64,000 nt of DNA. Origin: Conexivisphaera sp049976725. Its GTDB lineage: Archaea; Thermoproteota; Nitrososphaeria; Conexivisphaerales; Conexivisphaeraceae. Each line of letters opens with the position of its first letter. The first letter of the stretch is position 1. The stretch is from contig JBMFHR010000003.1 of the NCBI GenBank assembly GCA_049976725.1, positions 1 through 64,000 of the forward strand, read 5' to 3'. This document shows, one piece after another, positions 33,138 to 40,924 of this stretch. Under the pieces are notes generated by a model, which ran no database searches, was not told the origin of the DNA, and worked only from the letters and a program-made list of their open reading frames with translations. A program made the position numbers and the translations under genes.

Positions 33138-34431
33138 TGGCCTCCTCCGAGATGACCGTGCCGTTTAAACGCACTGGCGTGTACCCGTCCACGAGGACCT
33201 CCACCCACCTGCCCAGGAGCCTCGCGCCGCCCCTCACCACTATCGGCTTGTACCAGTCGTTCCTGGCGATGAGCGTCCCGGGCTTCGACCCCGGCTCGAG
33301 GACGATGGCCCTCCCCCTCCACCCCGTCCACGCCGAGTTGCGCCTCTCCATGACCCGCATCGCCACGCGGTAGGCCTCAAGGCTCCTCTCCGAGACTACC
33401 TGGCTCGGGAGCTGCCTCATCCGGCTGGCCTCCGTCCCCGGCCTATTGCTGTACTTCGAGAGGTTGATCACGTCCGGCTCGACGGTCGACAGGAGGTCAA
33501 GCGTCGCCCTGAAGTCCTCCTCGGTCTCCCCGGGGTGGCCGACTATCACGTCGGTCTCCAGGGTGAGGCCCGGGACCCTGTCCCTCAGGGCGCCTACCAG
33601 CTCCCTGAACTCCCCGACGCCGTGCCCCCTCCTCATGAGGCGCAGCATGCGGTCGCTCCCGCTCTGCACCGGTATGTGCGCGAACTTGTATACCCGGCTC
33701 TGCCCGTACAGGTCGATCAGGTCGTCGAGGATCCTGGCCGCGAGGACGGGCGTCATCATGCCTATCCTCACGCGGTAATCGCCGCGCACGCTCGAAAGCA
33801 GCTCGCGGACCAGGCCGGCCAGGTTGAGTCCCCCCGAGCTGTACGAGGCCACGTCCTGCCCCGTGAGCCTCAGCTCCCTCACCCCGGATGCCACCATGCG
33901 CCTCGCGGCCTCGATTATGGAGCTCGCCCCGTAACTGCGCGTTGACCCGCGGGAGAACTTGGTGGCGCAGAAGCTGCACGAGAAGGTGCAGCCGTCCTCT
34001 ATCTCGAGGGTCCCGATGAGCCCTCCTCTGGGCCTCGCGAGCGCCGGCTTGTCCGGCGGCGCGGCGGAGTCCAGCAGAAGCCTCCCCCTGGGGTCCCTCA
34101 TCGCCGCCTCCACCGCCTCGAGCACCCTGTGCACGCTGGATGGTGTCAGCGCCGCGCCGAACTCCGCCGACATCACGAGCCTGTCCCAGTTTATCTTGGT
34201 GAGACAGCCCGCCACCACAAGTGGCTTCCCCATCCGCGAGAGCCGCGCCAGGCGGTCGACTATCTTGTTCTCCGTGGGGGACTTGACGCCGCACGTGTTC
34301 ACTACTATGACGTCCGATTCCTCCGGCGCGGCCGCGCTCCTGAAGCCCGCTCCCTCCAGCACGCTCGCCATCAGGTCGCTGTCCGCCTGATTGGCCGCGC
34401 ACCCATACGTCTCCAGGTAGTAGCTCGGCAC
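33136..34431 (-). CDS. tRNA t6A37 methylthiotransferase (e-MtaB/CDKAL1-like), no in-frame stop
   Basis: This radical SAM methylthiotransferase converts t6A37 to ms2t6A in tRNA. It has the N-terminal cluster cysteines C11 (YLETYGCAANQADSD), C47 (NTCGVKSPTENK) and C76 (AGCL), the radical SAM C148-x3-C152-x2-C155, and a TRAM-like end (RWVEVLVDGYTPVRLNGTVI). About 430 residues cover the family length. No stop follows: the frame stays open through the deaminase gene in another phase to 30814, 1205 codons in all. The true end should be near 33140; lost stop, frameshift or sequence error are all possible. GTG 34431 is leaderless-like after TATA cgttattatctcg. Confidence 0.85.
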
Positions 34432-34661
34432 GTCGTTCGTCCCCCGACGAACGAGATAATAACGTTTGTCCGCGAAGTTCCTGTCGTTCGCTCAAAATCG
34501 TAACAACTATAGGCATTTGGTATGGATTTAGCCCTTGTATGGCGCAATTTCTGCGAAAAATTCCACGAATCGTTGGCGCATTGTGTCAACTGGTAGAGTG
34601 CGCGCGTCATCGCGCGTTAACCTTCATCGTTAATATTGATACTCCGCACAGTCATTGCGGT
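34432..34661. other. AT-richer intergenic region with divergent promoters
   Basis: This 230-base gap separates e-MtaB and the FtsZ-like gene. It holds a minus-strand TATA (about 34449-34461), a plus-strand TATA ttaatattgata (about 34630-34641, 26 bases before ATG 34662) and a GC hairpin gcgcgcg-tcat-cgcgcgt near 34600-34618. No gene is evident. Confidence 0.5.
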
Positions 34662-35522
34662 ATGCCTAAGCTGACGGGAGCCCTGGCCATCGGCGTCCGC
34701 GCCTCACGCGTGCTCGAGGGCATGACCCGCGGGGTCGCGGCCGCGGGCCTGGAGCTTCGCTCAGCCAGGCTGGAGGTCCGGCCAGACGCCACCGCCTGGG
34801 AGCTCCTGCAGTCCATGGGCACCATAGCCGGCCAGCTCTCCGGCCGCGGGGACCTCCTGATCCTGGTCGACGGCTACTCGGACAGGAGCGTCAGGACCGC
34901 CCGCCTGTTCCTGGAAATGTGGGATCCAGGGTCCCGCGCCTCGGTGTTCATGCTGCCCCCGCTGCCGAACGAGAAGCGCCTGGAGGGCAGGTTCCGGTTC
35001 AACGTGGGGCTCATGGCGAACTGGCTGGACGTCGACGGGCTGCTCATCGACGTGAGGCTGGACGACTCCCTGTCGTCCTCCTCCGGCGAGGAGCTCGAGA
35101 GCGCCGCCCTAAGCAGCGTGTCCGCCGTGCTGCTCGACCTGGTGGGCCGCTACGACCGTCCGCCGGTGTCGGAGCTGCTGGAGGACGGCGGCAACTACCT
35201 GCTGCTCATCGGAGGCTTCCGCAGCGCCAGGGAGCTCGCCCTCATGGGGGCGCTGGAGGGCGCCCCATCGGTGGCGGTCGCGGCCTCCGCCCCGGCATCG
35301 GAGCTCGTGCTGGCGGCCTCGCTCGCCCAGGCCTTCGGCGTCGGGGTCGACACCGCCAGCGGGAGCGTGAGCTACGTGATCATGAGGAGGGAGGACATGA
35401 GGGAGGAGGACCCGATCTACGCGGCGCTGAGGAGCAGCCCGAGGGGACCGCCCCCGGCGCTCGACTTCTCGCCCACGATGCCGGCCAAGGTGGAGCTCCC
35501 CCTGGACCTCTACGAGCTCTGA
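34662..35522 (+). CDS. Hypothetical protein resembling a degenerate FtsZ/tubulin-superfamily protein
   Basis: The 286-residue protein starts MPKLTGALAIGV. Residues 64-140 follow the FtsZ secondary-structure rhythm: a strand DLLILVDG, a helix (RTARLFLEMW), a strand SVFMLPPLPN then KRLEGR like the FtsZ P-F-EGR segment, a helix, and a strand GLLIDVRLDDSL like the FtsZ ivipND segment. However the GTP signature GGGTGTG is replaced by GYSDRSV, and the N-terminal GGGG motif is absent. Thaumarchaeal FtsZ homologues are known to be divergent in T4 and T7 loops, which fits. This is inference from pattern only. ATG 34662 is 26 bases after a TATA; an upstream extension in frame to 34539 is unlikely. Confidence 0.55.
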   Translation: MPKLTGALAIGVRASRVLEGMTRGVAAAGLELRSARLEVRPDATAWELLQSMGTIAGQLSGRGDLLILVDGYSDRSVRTARLFLEMWDPGSRASVFMLPPLPNEKRLEGRFRFNVGLMANWLDVDGLLIDVRLDDSLSSSSGEELESAALSSVSAVLLDLVGRYDRPPVSELLEDGGNYLLLIGGFRSARELALMGALEGAPSVAVAASAPASELVLAASLAQAFGVGVDTASGSVSYVIMRREDMREEDPIYAALRSSPRGPPPALDFSPTMPAKVELPLDLYEL

Positions 35523-35569
35523 CGGGGGATCCGCTAGGTTAAATACCGCCCCCTCGCAAGCCGGTGTGC

Positions 35570-35989
35570 ATGGTGGATGACTTCCTGACGCTGCTGGAGA
35601 GGATAAAGGACCACCTGAAGAGTGAGGGCTCGGGCAGGGTGGGGAGGCTCGAGATCCCCCCTCCTGACATCGTCTGGGTCGGGAACAGGACGATAATCAG
35701 GAACTTCAGGCAGATATCCGACATAATGCGCAGGGATCCGCAGAAGATGGCGGTGTTCATGGGGAAGGAGCTCGCGACCTCCGCCAACCTCGACCAGGAC
35801 CTGCGCCTGATACTCTTGGGCAGGAAGGACAGGGAGTCCGTCGAGCGCGTGATACAGCGCTACTTCAAGGAGTACGTGGTGTGCCCCGTCTGCGGCAGCC
35901 CCGACACCAGGCTGGTGAAGGAGCACAAGGTGACGTTCCTCGTGTGCGAGGCCTGCGGTGCCAAGAGCCCCGTGCGCGAGGTGAAGTGA
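35570..35989 (+). CDS. eif2b: Translation initiation factor aIF2 subunit beta
   Basis: The 139-residue beta subunit of the initiator-tRNA carrier has an N-terminal helix, a central alpha-beta domain (GNRTIIRNFRQISDIMRRDP) and a zinc ribbon CPVC-x16-20-CEAC at the C-terminus. ATG 35570 is about 27 bases after TATA gttaaatacc; GTG 35564 is a weaker choice. It is followed by a DUF424 gene, an arrangement seen in other archaea. Confidence 0.92.
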   Translation: MVDDFLTLLERIKDHLKSEGSGRVGRLEIPPPDIVWVGNRTIIRNFRQISDIMRRDPQKMAVFMGKELATSANLDQDLRLILLGRKDRESVERVIQRYFKEYVVCPVCGSPDTRLVKEHKVTFLVCEACGAKSPVREVK

Positions 35990-36016
35990 CTGCAGGGAGA
36001 ACGCGGCGGGCGCTTC

Positions 36017-36313
36017 GTGGTCAGGAGGATCCCGTACAAGGACGTGGTCATGGTCAACGTGGCGGACGCGGAGCTGCTGGGCAGGCGCCTGTCCGAGGGA
36101 GGGCTCAGCGTCGAGATATCCCCCGACTACTTCTCCGGCGAGGAGGTGGGACTGGAGGAGGCCATCTCCCTGATAGAGGGGGCGGCGATAGTCAACCTGG
36201 TCGGCAACGCGATAGTGGGCGAGGTCCTCAGGAGGGGGCTCGCGCACCCCGGCGCGGTCCGCACGATAGGCGGCGTCGCGTTCCTGATGATATTCAAGTT
36301 CACCCACGGCTGA
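36017..36313 (+). CDS. DUF424-family protein
   Basis: The 98-residue protein has the DUF424 pattern: VMVNVADAELLGRRLSEGGL, ISPDYFSGEEV, IVNLVGNAIVGEVLRRGL and RTIGGVAFLMIF. The function is not established in what I know; its constant place next to aIF2-beta suggests a translation link. GTG 36017 is the first usable start after the aIF2-beta stop. Confidence 0.8.
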   Translation: MVRRIPYKDVVMVNVADAELLGRRLSEGGLSVEISPDYFSGEEVGLEEAISLIEGAAIVNLVGNAIVGEVLRRGLAHPGAVRTIGGVAFLMIFKFTHG

Positions 36314-36391
36314 TCAGTCCTCGGCGGCTGGCCCATCGATAGCCTCAGCCCGGGGCTAATCCTTATAATAAGGGCGATCGGTGCGCCGACT

Positions 36392-36700
36392 ATGGGCAAG
36401 CGCAAGGTGATAAGCGAGGAGGAGCTGAAGGAGCTTGTGCTGCCGGGCCCGGGCGAGGTGCTGGGCAGGGTGGTCAAGCTGCTCGGCAGCGACCACATAA
36501 TGGTGAAGTGCGCCGACGGGAAGACGAGGGTGGGCAGGATACGCGGTAAGCTGAAGCGGCGCATATGGGTCAGGGAGAACGACGTCGTCCTGGTCGCCCC
36601 CTGGGAGTTCCAGGACGACCGCTGCGACGTGCTCTGGAGGTACACGATACCCCAGGCCGACTGGCTTAAACAGAACGGATACCTACCCCAGGACGTCTAA
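36392..36700 (+). CDS. eif1a: Translation initiation factor aIF1A
   Basis: The 102-residue OB-fold factor shows PGPGEVLGRVVKLLGSDHIM, the basic RGKLKRRIWVREND and VLVAPWEFQD-DRCDVLWRY patterns. It stabilises the scanning or initiation complex on the small subunit. ATG 36392 lies about 25 bases after TATA cttataataag (36362-36372). Confidence 0.94.
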   Translation: MGKRKVISEEELKELVLPGPGEVLGRVVKLLGSDHIMVKCADGKTRVGRIRGKLKRRIWVRENDVVLVAPWEFQDDRCDVLWRYTIPQADWLKQNGYLPQDV

Positions 36701-36703
36701 AAG

Positions 36704-37486
36704 TTGTCCGGGGACTGGGAGGAGCACGAGCCGAGGAAGGTCGTGAGGGACCTCCTGAGGCGGGAGCGCCGCGACCGCATCAAGCTCAAGGACGCAGACG
36801 ACTACAAGGTGGTCGAGGGCGTCCTGGACTCCAGGACGCTCATGTCGATATACTCGCTCATGAAGGGCGGCTACCTGGCCTCCCTTAAGGGCGTCGTAAA
36901 GTCCGGCAAGGAGGCGCGCGTCTACTGGGGCACCGCCCCCGACGGCGCCGATGTGGCCGTCAAGATATATTACGCGGTCGCGTCGCAGTTCAAGCGCAGG
37001 CTGATCTACATAGAGGGCGACCCGCGCTTCAAGGAGATAAAGCGCGACCCGCACGGCATAGCTGAGGCCTGGGCCAGGAAGGAGTACGCGAACTTGAAGC
37101 AGGCGCGCGACGCGGGAATCAGGGTCCCCGCGCCGATCGCCGTGAAGGGGAACGTCCTGGTGATGCAGTTCATCGGCGAGGCCGGCAGGCCGGCCCCGCT
37201 CCTCATGGAGTCCGAGGTCGAGGAGCGCGATTACCTTACATTATTACATTATATTAGGGAACTGTGGAGGAAGGCCATGATCGTGCACGCCGATCTCTCG
37301 GAGTACAACGTGTTCAAGTGGAGAGGCGAGCTCGTGCTGTTCGACTTCGGGAGCTCGGTGGACGTCGGGCACCCCATGGCGGCCGACTTCCTAAGGAGGG
37401 ACGTTGAGACTATAAACAGGTTCTTCGGATCCAGGGGCATAGCGGTGAGGGACGCCGAGGAGGTACTGGGGGAGGTGCTAGGTTGA
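36704..37486 (+). CDS. rio1: Serine/threonine kinase Rio1
   Basis: The 260-residue atypical kinase/ATPase of small-subunit maturation has the flexible P-loop region VVKSGKEARVYWG, the Lys in VAVKIYY, the catalytic HADLSEYNVF and the metal-binding LFDFGSSVDVGHP. TTG 36704 follows the aIF1A stop by 3 bases. Codons around 37230-37257 (YLTLLHYI) are AT-rich in contrast to the rest of the gene. Confidence 0.93.
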   Translation: MSGDWEEHEPRKVVRDLLRRERRDRIKLKDADDYKVVEGVLDSRTLMSIYSLMKGGYLASLKGVVKSGKEARVYWGTAPDGADVAVKIYYAVASQFKRRLIYIEGDPRFKEIKRDPHGIAEAWARKEYANLKQARDAGIRVPAPIAVKGNVLVMQFIGEAGRPAPLLMESEVEERDYLTLLHYIRELWRKAMIVHADLSEYNVFKWRGELVLFDFGSSVDVGHPMAADFLRRDVETINRFFGSRGIAVRDAEEVLGEVLG

Positions 37487-38052
37487 TGTCCGCGGGGATC
37501 GTGGTCAGGTTGCCCAGGGACAGGATAGGCGCGCTCATAGGCAAGGAGGGCGCCACCAAGGCGCGCATAGAGCGCGAGTGCGGCGTTGTCCTCAAGGTCG
37601 ACAGCAAGACGGGCGACGTTGAGATAGTGCCGGGCGAGGAGGCGGACCTCCCGACCGCGAGGGCGCTCGTCGAGGCGATAGGCCACGGCTTCTCGTACGA
37701 CAGGGCGTCCAGGCTCCTGGAGCCCGGCAACACGATGGCGGTGGTCGACCTCAGGGAGTACGCAGGGCACTCGAGGAGCGACCTCGAGAGGATAAGGGGG
37801 AGGATAATCGGGAAAAACGGAAAGGCCAGGCGCGTCGTAGAGGAGCTCACGGGCGCTTACATATCCGTCCACGACAGGTTCGTAGCCATAATAGGATCCG
37901 CCGACCAGGTGAAGGCCGCCGAGGACGCGGTCAGGGCGCTCGCGTCGGGCAGCATGCACAAGGCCGTCTACAGCATGCTGCAGAACAGGCGGACCATGAT
38001 GAGGATGGAGAGGATGAAGCTGTGGAGGAAGCCCGGGGAGGAGGTGATCTGA
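37486..38052 (+). CDS. KH-domain ribosome assembly protein (aDim2/Pno1-like)
   Basis: The 188-residue protein has two KH domains: IGALIGKEGATKARIE (first) and RIIGKNGKARRVVEELTGAYISV (second), and the Dim2/Pno1 pattern of ALVEAIGHGFSYDRASRLL. It assists 18S/16S rRNA 3'-end maturation and is often next to Rio1. ATG 37486 overlaps the rio1 stop with a GGAGGTG upstream; TTG 37483 is possible. The end carries a perfect anti-16S sequence used by the next gene. Confidence 0.92.
   Translation: MSAGIVVRLPRDRIGALIGKEGATKARIERECGVVLKVDSKTGDVEIVPGEEADLPTARALVEAIGHGFSYDRASRLLEPGNTMAVVDLREYAGHSRSDLERIRGRIIGKNGKARRVVEELTGAYISVHDRFVAIIGSADQVKAAEDAVRALASGSMHKAVYSMLQNRRTMMRMERMKLWRKPGEEVI
38040..38049 (+). 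promoter_or_regulatory. Perfect Shine-Dalgarno for top6B
   Basis: ggaggtgatc complements the archaeal 16S rRNA 3' end fully. It lies at the end of the KH gene, 9 bases (from ggagg) before ACG 38054, the proposed top6B start. Confidence 0.6.
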
Positions 38053-38053
38053 G

Positions 38054-39601
38054 ACGTCGTTCAGCGAGATCTCGCCGAGCGAGTTCTTCTACAGGAACAG
38101 GGACCTGGCAGGCTTCACGAACCCCGCCAGGGCCCTCTACTTCTCCCTGAAGGAGCTCGTGGAGAACTCCCTGGACTCCTGCGAGTCGGCCGGGATAACA
38201 CCCGAGCTCCTCATATCCGTCGGGGTGGACGAGGATGGGCCGTCCGAGGATCCCAGGTTCTACAGGCTGACCGTGCAGGACAACGGGACTGGGATACCCA
38301 GCGGCAACCTCGCCGACGCCTTCGGGCGCATATTCTACGGCAACAAGTTCAGGCTCAAGCAGTCCCGCGGGGTATTCGGCATGGGCGCCACGATGACGCT
38401 GCTATACGCTCAGGCGACGGTCGGCAAGCCGTCGTTCGTCGCCAGCTCGACCACCGGCAGGCGATACCACGGCGTCCTGATGAAGGTGGACATAGAGAGG
38501 AACCGCCCAATAGTGCTGAGGAGGGTGGAGGGCAGGGCGCGCGGCTGGAGGGGGACGCTGGTCAGCGCGGTCGTCCTAGGGGACTACCAGAAGGCGGAGG
38601 GCAAGATAGTGAGCTACTTGGAGCAGACAGCGATGGCGGCGCCCTACGCTTCCCTGACCTTCAGGGATCCCCGCGGCCGCCAGATAAGGCTGGAGAGGGT
38701 TGTGGAGGAAATGCCCAAGCCGCCCCGCGAGACGCTGCCGCATCCCTCCGGGGTGGACATAGAGACGCTGAGGAAGATGATCAGGGCCTGGAAGGGCGGC
38801 AGCATGCTGCAGTTCATGGTGAAGAACTTCCAGAGGGTTGGCCCCAGGACTGCCGAGTCTTTCCTCAGGTACGCTGGGTTCGACCCGAACTCCAGCCCGA
38901 GGGACCTGAGCGATCCGGAGCTGTCCAGGCTGGCGTCTGCCCTGAGGAGCTACACTGGGTTCCTGCCGCCGGACGCCAGCTACCTGTCAGTCCTGGGGCA
39001 CGAGCTCTTGGAGGCCGGCGTCCGGCGGCTGCTCGATCCCGAGTTCTGCAGGACCGTGGTCAGGCGCCCGCAGGCGTACGAGGGTCATCCGTTCGTCGTG
39101 GAGGCGGCGGTGGCCTACGGTGGCCCCAGGCTCAAGCCCGGGCTAACTGTCTTCAGGTTCGCCAACAGGATACCGCTCCTGTACGATGAGTCCAGCGACG
39201 TCACGTGGAAGGTCCTGAACTCCATGGACCTTCGCTCCTACAGGGTCAAGCCGGAGGACCCCATAGGAGTCATAGTCCACGTGGTGTCCACGAAGATACC
39301 GTACAAGACGATCGGCAAGGAGTACATCGCGGACAGGCCGGAGGTCGAGAGGGAGATCAGGCTAGCCCTCAGGGACGCGTTCAGGGCGCTCAGGAATTAC
39401 CTGAGCAGGAAGGAGCGCATGGTCGGCGTCGTGCGCAGGGCCAACGTGTACGCCAAGTACATGTCCCTTATAGCGAGGTTCTCGGCGGAGCTGGCCGAGC
39501 GCGACCGCGTGCCCAAGTATGATATATTAATCCCGAAGGGCATGGTCCAGGACATTGGGGAGGCATCGCGGGACCAGGAAGGCGGCGCTGGCCAAGCTTA
39601 A
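38054..39601 (+). CDS. top6B: DNA topoisomerase VI subunit B (apparent ACG start)
   Basis: The ATPase subunit of the type IIB topoisomerase has the GHKL motifs ELVENSLDSCESA, DNGTGIP and SRGVFGMGATM, then the transducer domain with conserved KIPYKTIGKEYIAD. The conserved N-terminus SFSEISPSEFFYRNRDLAGF and NPARALYFSLKELVENS lies upstream of the first normal start (GTG 38159), and an in-frame stop TGA stands at 38045-38047. No ATG, GTG or TTG exists between them, so ACG 38054, after a perfect Shine-Dalgarno, is the best start, giving 515 residues, the usual length. A frameshift or sequence error is the alternative. Confidence 0.88.
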   Translation, partial: TSFSEISPSEFFYRNRDLAGFTNPARALYFSLKELVENSLDSCESAGITPELLISVGVDEDGPSEDPRFYRLTVQDNGTGIPSGNLADAFGRIFYGNKFRLKQSRGVFGMGATMTLLYAQATVGKPSFVASSTTGRRYHGVLMKVDIERNRPIVLRRVEGRARGWRGTLVSAVVLGDYQKAEGKIVSYLEQTAMAAPYASLTFRDPRGRQIRLERVVEEMPKPPRETLPHPSGVDIETLRKMIRAWKGGSMLQFMVKNFQRVGPRTAESFLRYAGFDPNSSPRDLSDPELSRLASALRSYTGFLPPDASYLSVLGHELLEAGVRRLLDPEFCRTVVRRPQAYEGHPFVVEAAVAYGGPRLKPGLTVFRFANRIPLLYDESSDVTWKVLNSMDLRSYRVKPEDPIGVIVHVVSTKIPYKTIGKEYIADRPEVEREIRLALRDAFRALRNYLSRKERMVGVVRRANVYAKYMSLIARFSAELAERDRVPKYDILIPKGMVQDIGEASRDQEGGAGQA

Positions 39602-40622
39602 GGGGCTCGGGGAGCTGGTGTACGAACAGATAGAGCACGGGGAGTACCCCGTGCTCAGGATACCCGATAGGAGCGTCAACAACATAATCTACGATGAGAA
39701 GCTCGGCCAGTACATACTGGGCCCCAAGAAGTTCATCAGGACCACGCGCAACGTGAAGCACCTGAGGGCCTTCGCCCAGCTCTTGTGGCTGGCCTACTTC
39801 TCAAAGCTGCTTGTCGGCTCGCACAAGACCTCAACCCTCAGGGACGTGTTCTACTCCGCCCAGGCTTACAACGTGGAGTTCGAGGATCAGGACGAGTCGG
39901 ACGAGAGGGTGACGGAGCTCGAGGCGCTACTGGGGATGGCCAGGGAGGAGTTCAACATATACCCCGAGGAGAGGAGCTCCATCTTCGGCCGCCTCACCAT
40001 CGAGTACAACATACCGGGGTACGAGGGCAGGAGGCTGGACCTCACGTCGCACCCGGACGGCGTGATGATAGGACCGGCCCTGACCACGGCGGACTTCGTA
40101 GACACGGACGCCGAGATGGTCATAGCGATAGAGAAGGGCGGCCTCTTCACTAGGTTCATAGAGGAGAAGGTCCACGAAAGGTTCAGGGCGATCCTGATCA
40201 ACACGGCCGGCCAGGCGCCGAGGGCCACGAGGTACCTCCTCAGGAGGCTCAGGAACGAGCTGAACCTGCCGGTCTACGTCCTCACCGACGGCGACCCCTG
40301 GGGGATGCACATCGCGATGGTGATAATATCGGGATCCGCTAACGCCGCCCACCTGACGCAGCTTAACGTGCCCGACGCCTCCTGGATAGGCGTCTGGGCC
40401 ACCGACATAGTGAAGTACAAGCTGCCGTTCGACAAGCTCACCGACGTGGACATTAAGCGGCTCAGGGAGCTCTCCAGGGATCCCAGGTACTCGGGCGAGC
40501 CCTGGAGCTCGCAGATAGACGCTTTCCTGAAGCACCGCAGGAAGTCCGAGCAGGAGGCGTTCGCCAAGTACGGCCTGACTTACATAGTCGACAGGTACCT
40601 CCCGGACAAGCTCGGGCGCTAG
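39555..40622 (+). CDS. top6A: DNA topoisomerase VI subunit A (Spo11-like)
   Basis: The 355-residue DNA-cleaving subunit has a 5Y-CAP domain with STLRDVFYSAQAY, where the second aromatic is the likely catalytic Tyr and the first is Phe, and a Toprim domain with AIEKGGLFTRF and the VYVLTDGDPWGMHIA metal site. TTG 39555 overlaps top6B by 47 bases but begins at the family homology (RKAALAKLKGLGELVYE). It forms a heterotetramer with Top6B. Confidence 0.93.
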   Translation: MGRHRGTRKAALAKLKGLGELVYEQIEHGEYPVLRIPDRSVNNIIYDEKLGQYILGPKKFIRTTRNVKHLRAFAQLLWLAYFSKLLVGSHKTSTLRDVFYSAQAYNVEFEDQDESDERVTELEALLGMAREEFNIYPEERSSIFGRLTIEYNIPGYEGRRLDLTSHPDGVMIGPALTTADFVDTDAEMVIAIEKGGLFTRFIEEKVHERFRAILINTAGQAPRATRYLLRRLRNELNLPVYVLTDGDPWGMHIAMVIISGSANAAHLTQLNVPDASWIGVWATDIVKYKLPFDKLTDVDIKRLRELSRDPRYSGEPWSSQIDAFLKHRRKSEQEAFAKYGLTYIVDRYLPDKLGR

Positions 40623-40636
40623 GTCGCGCGAGGAGG

Positions 40637-40724
40637 CGCCGCCGGCCCGACTCGAACGGGCGACCTACTGGTCTCCGCGTGCGGCCCTAACAGCCAGCCG
40701 CTCTACCGACTGAGCTACGGCGGC
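40637..40724 (-). tRNA. tRNA-Asn (anticodon GTT) with 15-base intron
   Basis: Acceptor gccgccg/cggcggc, D stem gctc/gagc, T arm gcccg-ttcgagt-cgggc and discriminator G are all sound. The anticodon stem gctgg/ccagt closes only if 15 bases are removed between positions 37 and 38, giving loop ctgtta-a. The mature tRNA is 73 bases. A minus-strand TATA cttataaca lies at about 40745-40756. Confidence 0.9.
40673..40687 (-). other. tRNA-Asn intron at canonical 37/38 site
   Basis: gggccgcacgcggag (transcribed sense) interrupts the anticodon loop directly after A37. Its position is the canonical one cut by archaeal EndA. The exact borders could slide by a base. Confidence 0.75.
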
Positions 40725-40818
40725 GCCCCTAGGGAGCTCCAGGGTTGTTATAAGCGTTCTGAGGCAATCGACCCGGCGTGAACTAACGTTTTTAAGGAAA
40801 GCGGAATCCCCCCAAAAG

Positions 40819-40892
40819 GGGCCCGTAGCTCAGCTTGGCGGAGCGGCCGGCTCATAACCGGTAGGTCGTGGGTTCAAATCCCACCGGGCCCA
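40819..40892 (+). tRNA. tRNA with anticodon CAT (elongator Met or Ile2)
   Basis: The 74-base cloverleaf has acceptor gggcccg/cgggccc, anticodon stem gccgg/ccggt with loop ctcataa, T arm gtggg-ttcaaat-cccac, discriminator A. It is not an initiator by its acceptor. Archaea read AUA with an agmatidine-modified CAT tRNA-Ile, and the gggcccg acceptor could suit that, so Met versus Ile2 is open. A TATA gtttttaagga lies about 25 bases upstream. Confidence 0.9.
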
Positions 40893-40924
40893 CGCTCTCC
40901 GGAACAGTTATCTTCAACTTCAGG

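Noticed and set aside
34560..34625. Possible tRNA fragment (tggtagagtgcgcgcg resembles a D arm followed by a hairpin)
   Set aside because: The hairpin loop is four bases, there is no T arm with ttcaa/ttcga and no acceptor pairing; it is more likely chance plus a short inverted repeat.
34539..34661. 41-residue N-terminal extension of the FtsZ-like protein
   Set aside because: The extension precedes the TATA box and is compositionally unlike the rest; ATG 34662 suits the promoter.
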